Origin: Guillardia theta CCMP2712
Lineage: Eukaryota > Cryptophyceae > Pyrenomonadales > Geminigeraceae
Assembly (NCBI RefSeq): GCF_000315625.1
Contig: NW_005434560.1
Coordinates: forward strand, 198,077 to 241,919
DNA: 43,843 bases
Reading direction: 5' to 3'
Shown: positions 28,359-39,034 of the stretch, one piece after another
How the letters are laid out: each line of letters starts with the position of its first letter
How positions within the stretch are numbered: position 1 is the first letter of the stretch
Program-made: the position numbers and the translations under genes
Notes under the pieces: model-generated
Databases searched by the model: none
Told to the model about the DNA's origin: nothing
Seen by the model: only the letters and a program-made list of their open reading frames with translations

Positions 28359-29154
28359 GCAGGTTGGTTGGCCTGACTGAAGCAAAGATGCTAAGTTCTT
28401 GAGGCAACGGGGCGGTGAGCGGGGAGCGGTAATAGCCGGAGCTGTTGGTGAGCCATACCCCTTGGTCTGTTAGGTAGGGAGAGTACACAGTAGACGTCGG
28501 GTCTTCAAAGGTGAGAGGTTGATAGGGGCCGATGTAGTGATTGACCAGGCTTCTTGTCCAGGTGATGAAGTCGTCCGGCCTGCCGGTCATATCGAAGAGG
28601 TCGTACCAGAGCCTCAACCAAGCCTCATCCGAGGCGGTGCTCCGGAACAAAGCACCCGCCGCCACCGCTGCTTCCACCCTGAGGTAAAGGTTCTGGAAAC
28701 CCAGAAGGATGTAATTCACGGTGGAGAGGTTGATGAAGGCGGTGATGTGGGTCCCATTATCCCTTATGCCCTCCGCCGACTTCATGAAGACTCCCAGGGT
28801 GGCGGAGATGTTGCGCAGGCGGAGGGTCCAGGCGATGTCGCCATAATCGACGGCGTGCGACACCTTGATGAGCCCGCGGCCCTCCCCGATGGGCGGGAGG
28901 TAGAGCTCGGGCACGATCTTCTGGATCCTGTAGGGGACGTTGAGGTAGGAGGTCTGCGTGGTGATGCGTGCAGAGTCCCCGTAGACGTAAGGGGTAATGT
29001 CACCCAGCAGGGCGTTGTTGTAGTTGATCCTCGCATTCGCCGTCCCGTTCAACCCGTACGGCAGGTTGTCCGTGCTCAGCGGGGGGAGCGGGCCCTGGTT
29101 CATCACCACCTCGGGCATCCGCGGGTTGTTCAGGTTACCGAAAAAGTTCGACAT
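28348..29154 (-). CDS. unrecognised protein, possible structural or surface role
   Basis: 268 residues from the ATG at 29154; GCATATAAAAGG lies about 48 nt upstream. No signal peptide. The N-terminus is Asn/Pro-rich (FFGNLNNPRMPEVVMNQGPL), the core alternates beta-type segments (ITTQTSYLNVPYRIQKIVPE) with helices, and several N-X-S/T sites occur. The composition resembles a virion or extracellular structural protein, but I find no capsid signature. It overlaps the following small membrane protein gene by 11 nt. Confidence 0.6.
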   Translation of the reverse strand: MSNFFGNLNNPRMPEVVMNQGPLPPLSTDNLPYGLNGTANARINYNNALLGDITPYVYGDSARITTQTSYLNVPYRIQKIVPELYLPPIGEGRGLIKVSHAVDYGDIAWTLRLRNISATLGVFMKSAEGIRDNGTHITAFINLSTVNYILLGFQNLYLRVEAAVAAGALFRSTASDEAWLRLWYDLFDMTGRPDDFITWTRSLVNHYIGPYQPLTFEDPTSTVYSPYLTDQGVWLTNSSGYYRSPLTAPLPQELSIFASVRPTNLHAD

Positions 29155-29201
29155 CGCTCGCTCTCGCCTTACCAATCACATGCGGGTGTCGTGCCGCGGG
29201 G

Positions 29202-29213
29202 CCTTTTATATGC
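29202..29213 (-). promoter_or_regulatory. TATA box of the 29154 gene
   Basis: Minus-strand GCATATAAAAGG about 48 nt before the ATG. Confidence 0.6.
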
Positions 29214-29294
29214 ATCGATCCTTGCACACCCAAGTAGAACATCGAGATCTTTACTCAACGCATTCAACAAATCTACGAACTGCTCGGTATCCAC

Positions 29295-29669
29295 CTACTG
29301 CACGGACATATTCTCAATCATTCTCATGCAAACATGGAAGTGATGGTTGTCGATGAAGTCCATGGCATCTTCCAAGGCCTTGATCTCCTGAGCATGCTTG
29401 ATGCCGTCCTTGCTGAGGGTGGCCTTCTCCTTCTTCAGCACACGGACGGCCTCAACACAGGCGTCGACCTTCAAACGTCTGTACTGACGGGTGATAGAGT
29501 CCAACTCCTTCTGCAGCATCTCTTTGCCAGATGCAGCGCGTTGGAGCTCCTCCTCGAGCTCCTTCTGGATCTTGTCGACGTCGTGCAACTTTGCATCCAG
29601 ATCCAGGCACCGCGAGGATTGCTCGAAGAGTTCTTTGTATTCGGGTACGAAAATCCAGGTCGCGAACAT
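29295..29669 (-). CDS. small coiled-coil protein
   Basis: 124 residues, dominated by a long heptad-containing helix (DVDKIQKELEEELQRAASGK and onward to about residue 105) and ending in a His/Met-rich tail. CTATTTAAA at 29701-29708 lies 31 nt before the ATG. It parallels the coiled-coil protein at 25138 in size and type. No family recognised. Confidence 0.6.
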   Translation of the reverse strand: MFATWIFVPEYKELFEQSSRCLDLDAKLHDVDKIQKELEEELQRAASGKEMLQKELDSITRQYRRLKVDACVEAVRVLKKEKATLSKDGIKHAQEIKALEDAMDFIDNHHFHVCMRMIENMSVQ

Positions 29670-29700
29670 TTCGCGTGGTGCGGGGATGGTTTATCCGATG

Positions 29701-29708
29701 TTTAAATA
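29701..29708 (-). promoter_or_regulatory. TATA-like box of the 29669 gene
   Basis: Minus-strand ATTTAAA preceded by CT, 31 nt before the ATG. Confidence 0.5.
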
Positions 29709-29738
29709 GTGCGGCATGCAACCGACAGCCTTGGAATT

Positions 29739-30500
29739 TCAGATCTGGTCCACCCCACCGTCCCTCCCCCTCTGCAGCATCTCGCGGAGCAGCCGGGTGT
29801 CTTCATCATCGGCCTCCTCCGCTGCCTCGTAGGGGACGGACATTTCAAGCTCGAGAGCGGAGGAGGGCCTCTGCCGGTTTGAGCCGTGGTAGCCGTACGC
29901 GGGTGTGTCTACGGGGTCCGGGGTGGGGGGCTTCCTCCTCCGTTCGGGATGGGAGAAGTAGCCGCGGAACTCGCTCTGCTGCTGGTAGAACTTGAACATG
30001 ATGCATACCCAGACCATGCCGGCGAACACGCAGGCAATCACCTGCCCCACGAACATGACGGGGAAGAAGCGGGTGATGCACATCGTGAAGGGGTTGTCGT
30101 GGCCGTCCGAAGGGTCGCGCACCCTGAGCCGGAAGGTGTAGAACCAGCTGACCGAGAGGCACTGGAAGGTGATGGCGCGTATGGAGAGCTCCAGCACGGA
30201 GGCGGAGGACAGCGGGAGCAGCGTGTGGACGTAGAACATGATGGCGCCGAGCAGGATGTCCGGGTGTGGGAGGATGGATAGGATCCAATGGCGCCCGAGC
30301 GGGAGCTCATCCTTCACGAGCAGGAAGAGCGCCATGAAGCACCATACGGCGTTGAGGGCGATGTCCCTGGCGCTGTCCACGTACCCCGTCCTCACCCTCT
30401 CGGAGTCGATCACGAAGCAGAGCAGCACGCAGGCCACGGAGAGGTTCGAGTCGATGCCACCCTGCACCTCCACGGTGAAGAGTATCCGGTCCACGGTGCG
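29739..30500 (-). pseudogene. multi-pass membrane protein, 5' end missing
   Basis: About 250 codons read well: TVEVQGGIDSNLSVACVLLC, then membrane segments at the start, around NAVWCFMALFLLV, DILLGAIMFYVHTLLPL, and FFPVMFVGQVIACVFAGMVW, with a polar, acidic C-terminal tail (EAAEEADDEDTRLLREML). Upstream of about 30500 the open frame continues to 31262 but turns into Arg/His-rich antisense of the plus-strand gene, with no start codon before it. The 5' part has therefore been lost at a junction with the gene that starts at 30510. The family is unknown. Confidence 0.65.
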
Positions 30501-30509
30501 CTTTACAAC

Positions 30510-33500
30510 ATGACGGTGGTGAGCCTGGAGTACATCAATGAGTACAACGTGGCCGTCACGGTCCTGCAGGCGAGCATGCAGAGCTTCGATGTCCTGACCC
30601 GCCTTCCCAAGCCAGGCTATGACGGGTACCAATACGTGGTCTACTTTGTGAACCCGACGACGAACGAAGGGCCTTCGACCAGCATGTACAGCCCGCTGGT
30701 GCCACAGTCGCTCCTGAGCGAGGGCCTGCTCTGCCCCAACGAGAGGCGCATGCCGGAGATCGGCGCCAGCCTGGCAGAGGCATGGGCTGGCGTGTTGCTG
30801 TTCATGCGCCTGCCGCTCAATGCGGTTGTGCTCTTCCCTGCGATCTTCAGTGCGGGGGACTGGCCTCTCTTCACGCAGTGTGCCACCGTCACGCTTGGGA
30901 ACTCGATGCTGTTGAACTGTGGCAAGGGCATACTGAACGTGGACCTCGCTTTCGAGGCTTGGCACCGCTCCTCCTTGTTGTATTATCAGTCGTTCGTCAA
31001 GATCATCACTTTCGGTCAGGGGCTCAGTCCATCCTCCACCGTTTTGCTGTATGCCAAGCAGGCGGTGATAGGGTCGACGACGGCGGCCACCTACATGGTC
31101 CACGGGAGCCCCGCCTTCATGAGTAAGCTGCTGGCGTCGGTGGACTTCAACCGACCCTTCGCCGACCTGTCGCATGCGATGCTCTATGCCCTGCCCCCAT
31201 GGATACGCATCTTCGGCAGGATGATGCGCTTCTCCGTCACCAGCTTCCATATGTTCATGCACTTCTTGGAGAGGCTGATCATGGATTATGTGCTGAAGCT
31301 CGCTGCCGGGGAGAAGATCGATGCCGGCATATTCTCCATCCTGACGGGCATGCGTGGGGACATCGAGGATCTCATCGTGACCCCGAACGAGCAGATCTGC
31401 GGCGGGGTGAGCCTCATCTTCGGGTACACCAACCCGCCCGCCACCGTCATGCGGTACTTCTGTGAGGTTGGCGCCAAAGTCGTGCTCGACCTGTTCGACT
31501 TCCTGACCGTGTTCTTCGTCGACTTCCCCATCGTGAACTGCATATGCAAGGACTCGCAGGGCGTGGTCTACTCCTCCTACCTGGAGCAGAGCTGCTACCC
31601 TTGGACTCCCGTCAGCTACCGCCCTCTCCTCAACGCCCTACTGGTGGAGTCTGCCGGGAGCCGAGCCCTGATGTGCAGCATGGTTGTCAACATGACCAAC
31701 AGCAACATATCCTCTGCGTTCGACAGCACGTTTATGGCGCTGTACGATGGGTACACGAGCGTGGGGTCCGTCTTCGATTACTTCCTTATCTTCATGGACC
31801 CTTCCAGCGGGACCTGCAACAACTATTACACCTCGGACTACGTCATGTCGATCATGCCGGAGCCCATCGACTACTTCACGATGTGCTACACCACCAGGCT
31901 GTGTGAGGTGGCCTGCGGTGAGCAGTACGATGCGTTCAATTCCGCTCTGGTGGCGGTGTCAAAGGGGAAGGACCTCGTGTATACCATGAACAAGACCGTG
32001 ACGGTGGAGAGCCAGTTCTTTACCGCGGACGGCGAGTACTATGGGACGAACAGGCTTCCCTTCGATATATTCTCGGTGGTAGAGTTGTCGGGGTGCAACC
32101 GTGTTTGTTACGGTGACATCGCCCAGTCCGGTGCCCCGAGCCAGCCCGATCGCTGCATCTCTGCGGTTGGGCTCGACTCGAGCCTGAGCGTCGTGGTCAA
32201 GGCCTACTGCCTCCCCTCCAGCCTGAAGACGGGGTTCCGTCCCGCCGCGACTGTGACGGACGGCAGCTTTCCGCATGGGATCGATTACAAGGTCGCTGGC
32301 AGCTCGTCTTGGTCGGGGTCGATCATGAGGATGCAGTATGTTAGCATCAACCTCGTCGACTCCATAGGCCATAGCAACATTGTGGTGGTCGCCACGTCGA
32401 AGAATGTATCTCTGATCAGTGACCAACAACAGAGTTATACACTGCTTCAGACCATACCGAGCTCGCAGAAGGCGGTACAGCTGACGGATGTGTATAGCAT
32501 CGACGAGGTGCAGAGCTTCCCGGACGATGGGGTGGCGGACATCTTCGTTCAGGCGACGACGACGACGTGGGATGCATCCGGTAGCCCCAGCACCGGCCCC
32601 GTGTGCCTGCATATCGCGCTGAACACACAGACGTTTGCCAACCTCGTTCAGCTCAAGTCTTCTGCCTACACCATCAGCAAGTGCTCTGCCTCCAACAATG
32701 TCTTCTCCAAGGTGACGACCCCCTACGTGACCTGCCTGGGACACGCGTGCTCCGGTGTGGCCCTCTTCCCCACCAACGACGGCTATCCCGTCACTGTTTG
32801 CGATAGGAAAGTCGGTGATCTGACGTGCTACAGTGTTTCGAGCGTTGGCCACCTAGCATCGGACTTGGGTCTGAGCAGCGAGCCCAACCCGCCGGCAGAT
32901 CTCCATGACGCAGGACAATGTCTTCATACGCCAATCACCCAAGCTGGCACAGAACTCGCTCACGGGCTGGAACGGGGCCGGTCAGCAGAGCTCGATGACG
33001 ATCTTCGCCGTGGCGGACCAGAAGGTGACGACGACCTGGCTCTCGGACATCCGTCTCGTTGTGAATGCGGGGGTGTGGAATGGCACACGGTCCTACTCCT
33101 CCTCCTACCAGATGCTCACGACCCTGAAGAAGAATTGCAGCGTGAGCGACTGCACCGGTTGCATGGGCTACCCCACGCTGCAGAGCCTCTGCTACGCAGC
33201 CTCCCAGTGTGCTGTGGCCAGGTGCATAGGCACCGAGGTCAACTTCCAGCGGCCCCTGTGTGCCATGGGATCCGTGGTGTCGAAGATGCTGCGCCAGAGC
33301 CTCATCACGATGCAGAACGTGTACCTCATCTTTGCGCAGAGCATGGCGCTGATCGTCGACGCATCCACGGGGCAGATCACGAACAGGGTGGTGATCGAGT
33401 GGCCGGACCAGGTGTTCTTCTCCGCCATGTGCGACATGAAGGATGTCACCATCTCCGCCGTGGGCATGCTCATGTCGCTCATCAACGGGATCACGATGAA

Positions 33501-33879
33501 GGCACAGCAGGTGCTCAGCTCGTCGCAGGTGGCGCTCGTTCCCACGGACCCCACATTCAACGCCAGGGCCACGCTTTCGATGGCGAGCATGACAAACCTC
33601 TTCTCGCAGATCCTTCTCCTCCCTATCTATGGCGCCGTAGCCTCGCAGAAGACCTTTGTCTGCACGACCAACTCCCTGACGGCGGTATTGAACACCGACC
33701 TCCTGGGCAACTTCCAGCTCGTCATCGGCGACCCGAGCATACAGGCGGTCAGCGGGGATGTGGCAGGGGTATGCCTGACGCAGGTCTTCAACCAGGACGT
33801 CCAGAACATGGCGCTTGGCGGGGCGAGCAACACCCTTGGCTCTGCCGTTGCCCAGGTGGCAGAACCCACCGCCTCATAG
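30510..33879 (+). pseudogene. large glycoprotein fragment, cut at both ends and frameshifted
   Basis: About 1,120 codons. The first in-frame Met is at 30510 (MTVVSLEYINEYNVAVTVLQ) and no signal peptide precedes it. The first frame holds to about 32890 and the +1 frame then continues (QISMTQDNVFIRQSPKLAQN). Many Cys occur in pairs with wide spacing (NCICKDSQG, DYFTMCYTTRLCEVACGEQ, SKCSASNNVF, CVARC-type sites) along with numerous N-X-S/T sites and beta-type blocks (LTDVYSIDEVQSF). The end at 33879 meets the antisense end of the next gene, so the C-terminus is lost too. It is likely a very large secreted or membrane glycoprotein of a family I do not recognise. Confidence 0.6.
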
Positions 33880-34991
33880 CCGGCTATGCACAGGCACTTG
33901 TTGGGGTCGGCGGCGGTCGTCCCGACGGGATTCCATCGGTTCGCCCCACACGCGATGCACAAGCTGTTCTGCCCGTACGTGGCCTCGGGGCAAGGCGCGC
34001 ACACCCCATCCCCCACATGGTAATACCCGTCGCAGCAAAAGGCACCCGCCAACGACGCCCTCCCCGCGGGGCATGACAGACACTGGGCACCCCGTAGGCT
34101 CGGCTGGTACGTGCCCGCCGGGCAGATCGTGCAGCCCAACTGTGACGCGGAGTTGATCGAGGTGTAACCATACCCACAGTCCGCGCAGCTCGTCGCCCCC
34201 AGCACATCCTGGTACGACCCAGGGGGGCAGTACTCACACAACCGGTTTAGGCTCGAATTGCCCCCAGCCTGGCAGTCGTGCACTTGATACTGCCCCGCCA
34301 GGCAAGAGTCGCAAGTGGTACACTTCCTGTCAATTGGCTTGTTCCCACCGCATGGGGTGCTTTCGTACGTCCCCGCCGAGCAAGCGGCGCTGCACGTGGT
34401 GCACACCCTATCCTGGAACTCATTGTTCCCCCCTTGGCATGCCGTTGTCTCGAATTCATTGGATCCACAATTGGAGCAAGCCAGGCATCCGGCGGGATTG
34501 TTCGCAATCGACGGTGAGTTGTAGTAGTAACCATCCGCGCAGTCGCAGCAGTACCCCCAGTCCAGAGGGGTGTGGCAGCCCCACACGATGGCTGCGGAGA
34601 CGACGGATCTCACAGTGTTGGACTCGCAGGTCCCAGAGGCACAGGCCTTGATGGGGCATGACCTGCTGTATGCCCACTCTATCGGTATGTCGGGGCTGTA
34701 CACGCAGTCCAGATCGGACGTCGACCCACCGTTGGAATAGTACATGCCGGGGCACTGCTGGCAATAGCCATTCGACATGTAATATCCCGGCTTGCACACG
34801 CACGAAGACCCTCCCGACATGATGTACTGGTTGTTCGGGCATGAAACACAGTCGGCACCATTGTAATATAGACCAGGCAGGCACACGCACTTGAGTTGTG
34901 AGAGGGAGTAGTAATAGTTGGTAGGGCACGTCGTTGCCGCCACCGACGGGATGAGACAAAGGCAAACGACCCACGCAGGAGGCGTCCGCAT
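33876..34991 (-). pseudogene. secreted Cys-rich repeat protein, 3' end missing
   Basis: The ATG at 34991 follows TATAAAAA at 35016-35023. A signal peptide (MRTPPAWVVCLCLIPSVAA) leads into about 350 residues of TNFR/GCC2_GCC3-like modules (CPNNQYIMSGGSSCVCKPGY, CTTCDSCLAGQYQVHDC, CTICPAGTYQPSLRGAQC). The last credible module is KCLCIAGYE at about 33880; beyond this the open frame to 33627 is antisense to the glycoprotein gene and loses the Cys pattern. No membrane anchor remains. The native protein was probably a large surface protein like its upstream neighbour. Confidence 0.7.
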
Positions 34992-35015
34992 TTACAATCA
35001 CAGCTAGGATTAATC

Positions 35016-35024
35016 TTTTTATAG
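35016..35024 (-). promoter_or_regulatory. TATA box of the 34991 gene
   Basis: Minus-strand CTATAAAAA, 24 nt before the ATG and 52 nt after the stop of the upstream gene. Confidence 0.6.
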
Positions 35025-35074
35025 ACTTATTTCTCTCCCTCCACCTTCCTCCAATGCCATGTCTTTCTTCAGGC

Positions 35075-38000
35075 CTAGGGTGCCACCTCGCAGTAGAACC
35101 CGTCGCTGCACGGTACGCAGTCCCCGTCCACGTCGTAGTACCCTGGCGCACAAGCACAGCCCTCGGGGATGCTGGTGTTGACCCGTGAGCGGCGGACCAA
35201 ACCGCAGTCGTAGCAGACCGACATGCCCGTCGCGTTGTTGAACTTACCCGGTGGGCACTGCAGACAGTACGCGGCCCGGTACGTCTCCGAGTAAGTCCCG
35301 GCACCGCACTCGGGGCAGCCACCACCCTCGCCGTACTGCATCCGCGTGCCAGGAGGGCAGTCTGTACAGGCTGAAGAACCCTGCGGCGCATACTGCCCAT
35401 GGGCACAGGGCGTGCAGTTGGTGGATACGCCGACGGAGTAGCTGTTCAAGGGGCAAATGGATATGCAAGGGCAGGCGAAACCACCGTTGCTGTAGTGCAT
35501 GCCGAGCGGGCAATAGGCAGGGATATCCGACTTCGGCACGCAAATCCCTGCGGCAGCGCCGCCGCAACCCACCAGCACCTCGGTCGTCTGGCAAATGGGA
35601 CACGGGGTGCAATACCCGGATGTGTCGTTCTGACAGCCCGCCCGGTACTGGTTCCTTAGGCAGGCAGGGCACGCCTCGCACAAACCAGGGCCGAACCGTC
35701 CGCATCCCACTCTGTACTCACCCTCGGCGCACCCAACACAGGGCTCGCAAGCGCTTGTGCAGTCCCTCCTGTACTCCCCAACGGGGCAATCCGTGCAGGA
35801 CTGGCAATACCCGGGCGATGTCCCACCGCACCCCACAAGGGTCTCAAACGCGCTGCAAACCGTGCAAGGGTAGCAAGAGCCAGCGCTGCTCCCACCGCAG
35901 CCGGCAGCGTAATTTCCAGGGGAACAAGACGCACAGGCCTTGCAATTGCCCGCGGACTGCCCCCCGCAACCCAAAGCATACCGATTGTCACCGCAGTAAT
36001 CGCAGCTCTCACACGAGCCCTGGCTGCTACCGTAGCAGCCCATCCTGTATGTCCCGTCCCCACACGCCCCACAGTCGATGCAGAAGGTTTCATTCGACAC
36101 GCCGTTGCAGCCAGGGAAGTACTGCCCGGCGCTACAGGAAGGGCACGGCCTGCAGGCGCCCTGGCTCCCACCGCCACATCCATACCTGTACTGGCCCAGG
36201 GCACAGCTCGGGCACTGCTGGCATGTCCCATCCACAAGGTAGTACCCCTCGCAGCAGGAAGACCCCTGGACTGAGGTCGAACCCCTAGGGCAGGGATTGC
36301 AGGAGACCTGCCTGGCCTGGTTCTGGTAGGTACCAACGGGACACTGCTCACACACACCGGGGGACGGAAGGTAACTCCCCGCGGGGCAGTCCGAGCAGAA
36401 AGTCTGCTTCACGTCCGCAGAGAACGTCCCGAACGGGCATGTGTCGCACCAGTAGTAGCCGTACTCCGCGTTGTACCGGCTGTATTTCCCGACTGAACAG
36501 GACTGGCAGCTCGTCAGGGTGCTATCCGGCTCCTCCCCCTGTGGGCACGCCACACAGCCAACGTCCGCGGCAAGCGAGAAGGACCCCTGCGGGCATGGCT
36601 TGCAGTAGTACATGCTTGCATCAGACAACCCAAGCTTCAGGCACACCGATGGCAGAATGCTCGCACTGGGCTCGTAGGCAACGTAGTAGTTGGCCTTGCA
36701 GGAGCAGCTGTACAGCATCACCCCGTTCAGATTCTGCGCAAGGGACTGCTGGTCCAGGGCCTGGCTGACGCAGAACGAGGTGAATCCCTTCATACAAGAG
36801 CCTTGCTCTACCCAATGCTTGGTGTAATCGTAGGTCACTACATAGGGCAGGCTGGAGGGCATAGTAGAACAGCTCCTATCGACCGAGCCATACGCCGTCA
36901 GATCGATGTATTGACCGGAGGGACAAGCCCCGCCCCCCGACCGACAGCTCCCCGACACCAGATACCTGTTGTACAGATACCCATGCACACAAGTCGTCAC
37001 ACAGACCTCGCTCACTGGAATCTGATCCGCGTGGCATTGCACGCAGGCGGTGGACCCCGCTGGGGCATAGCTGTCAGTCAAGCACGAAATGCACGTCTCA
37101 TCCTTGGTGCTCGAGTACGTCCCTGCACTGCACTGGGCACAGGTCCCAGTCACGGGTGAGGAGCTTCCAGACCACGTCCACCCATAGCCAGGGCAGCAAA
37201 CCTTCCCGGTATATCCCGTGGACACAGCGCCACTGCAGGCAAGGCAGGCGGTGCTTCCCTGATCGGGCTGGTAGCTGCTCGCCCCGCACTCGCTGCAATG
37301 GGTCTGACCCGTGCTTGGCTGCTCGCTACCCCTGGGACACGGCAAGCAGGAGAGGTAGCGATTCTCCGCAGGCATGAAGGTGCCAGCCGGGCAGCTGCTA
37401 CAGGTTGTCGAAGAGCAGCTGTCACGGTAGCTCCCCGCAGGGCAGAACACCCAATCGGTGCACTTGCTTGGGAGAGTCTCACTGAAGAATTGCAGGGGTT
37501 TGTACGTGCAAACACCGGGGTTCCGCTCCTCACAGTACTTCAAAATGTCTCCCTCCGAGCAGGAGGACGTGTTGCAAACTGAACAGGCCCCGGAGGTGCT
37601 CGTCCCACAGAGCGCCGACATGTACTGGCCACTCGGGCACATCGTGCAGGGCTGGCACTCCCCGGGAGACGTTCCACCGCAGCCAACCCGGAAGCTAGAC
37701 GAAGAGCAAGGAAGGCAGTCGGAGCAGGCACCAGACGAAATACCCCCGCATACAACAGACGTATACTGGTTGGCACCGCAGCTCAGGGTGCAATCCTTGC
37801 AGGTCCCGGCCACTGTCCCCCCGCACCCCTCCAGGTACTGCCCGCTGTTGCAATCCGAGGTCGGACAGGGGACACACGATCCGGATTCCAAACCCCCACA
37901 CCCCACTAAGTACGTCCCAGGATCGCAAGTGGCACACGGCTGGCATGTCCCTTCCGAGGTGCCGGAGCAGCCCTTCCTGTAGTCCCCAGCAGAGCACGAC

Positions 38001-38426
38001 TGGCAAGGCATGCAGCTCCCAGCAGTGAGGTTGCCGCAGGCACTCAGATACTGGCCACTAGAACACTGCAACGTCGGGCAGGCGGTGCAAGTCCCAGGGT
38101 TCACACTCACACAATCCTTGTTGTACTCCCCGGCACCGCATGAAGCACATGGCACGCAGGTACCTGGGTTCGTCCCCGAGCAATTGGCCCTGTATTGGCC
38201 TAACGGGCATGAGCCACAGAGGTTGCAGACCCCCGCACTCACCCCACCACATCCAGTCAAGTACTGACCGCTGCTGCAAGTGTGGGTCGAACAAGACACA
38301 CAAGTACCTTGGCTTATATTCGCACAATCAGCCCGGTAAGTGTCGGGTGGGCAGGATAGCAATAAACACGACTTACATGAACCGCCATACACACCACTGC
38401 ATCCATCCCTGTAATATGTCGGCGGG
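35075..38426 (-). pseudogene. giant Cys-rich repeat protein (more than 1,100 residues), 5'-truncated
   Basis: The frame reads as dozens of modules of the type CxxCxxGxYxxGCxGxxxGxC (for example SCSAGDYRKGCSGTSEGTC). One less repetitive, non-Cys-rich stretch near residues 460-570 separates two repeat blocks. Upstream of the first usable start at 38392, the frame continues with the same pattern (YYRDGCSGVYGGSC) up to about 38426, where repeat C begins, so signal peptide and N-terminus are missing. The 3' end (PCSDGFYCEVAP, then stop) has no membrane anchor and may also be incomplete. Such TNFR/ephrin-receptor-like chains are extracellular, disulphide-bonded stalks; ligand unknown. Confidence 0.75.
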
Positions 38427-38848
38427 CTCCATCTAGACTGATCTGATACCTCCTTGTGTCATCCGACTCATATATATACTGAGTCGGGCCCGCAGGGCCC
38501 GCCTTAGAAAAAACTCATAACGTCGGGAGCCCCACCGCAAACATACCCCCAGATCCCCTCCCACCTTCCATCTGAGGTCATGGAGAGGCTCATTGGCCTC
38601 CATCTAGACTGATCTGATACCTCCTTGTGTCATCCGACTCATATATATACTGAGGCGGGCCCGCAGGGCCCGCCTTAGAAAAAACTCATAACGTCGGGAG
38701 CCCCACCGCAAACATACCCCCAGATCCCCTCCCACCTTCCATCTGAGGTCATGGAGAGGCTCATTGGCCTCCATCTAGACTGATCTGATACCTCCTTGTG
38801 TCATCCGACTCATATATATACTGAGGCGGGCCCGCAGGGCCCGCCTTA
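38427..38848 (-). repeat. repeat C, inverted tandem copies
   Basis: CATCTAGACTG at 38430, 38601 and 38772 gives an exact 171-bp period. The orientation is such that its TATATATAT and ATG point toward the truncated Cys-rich gene on the left. The last unit stops at GCCTT (38848); the copy at 42.66 kb resumes at nearly the next base of the unit. Confidence 0.92.
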
Positions 38849-39034
38849 TTAATTCCTTTTCTTTTTTTTTTCTTATACATGTCTAATTATATAATAATAA
38901 ATGTATTATATGTTAGTACTAATATACATTACTCAATACATATAGTACTACCCACAAGGCAGGGTTCACCCTCCACAGCCCATGCTTTACATAAACGGCC
39001 GAGGAAAGCGCCGAGGCTCAGAGTAGGCCGCTAC
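38849..39034. other. AT-rich leader, no gene
   Basis: A sharply AT-rich stretch (38849-38955) followed by GC-rich upstream sequence of the next gene. CATAAACGG near 38989-38997 is a weak TATA candidate about 40 nt before the ATG at 39035. Confidence 0.4.

Noticed and set aside
29739-31262. A 507-residue minus-strand protein
   Set aside because: Only the C-terminal half is credible; the N-terminal half is the antisense shadow of the glycoprotein gene.
30510-33879. Programmed +1 frameshift of the Euplotes type
   Set aside because: The breaks in this gene and in the 17948 gene are not at AAA-TAA or AAA-TAG sites, and the original frame stays open well past the change.
30288-34076. A 1,262-residue plus-strand protein
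   Set aside because: The first 70 residues are antisense of the membrane protein, and everything after about 32890 in this frame loses the protein character that continues in the +1 frame.
35251-36288. 345-residue Arg/Ser/His-rich plus-strand frame
   Set aside because: It is a shadow of the giant Cys-rich gene, whose codon pattern leaves the opposite strand open.
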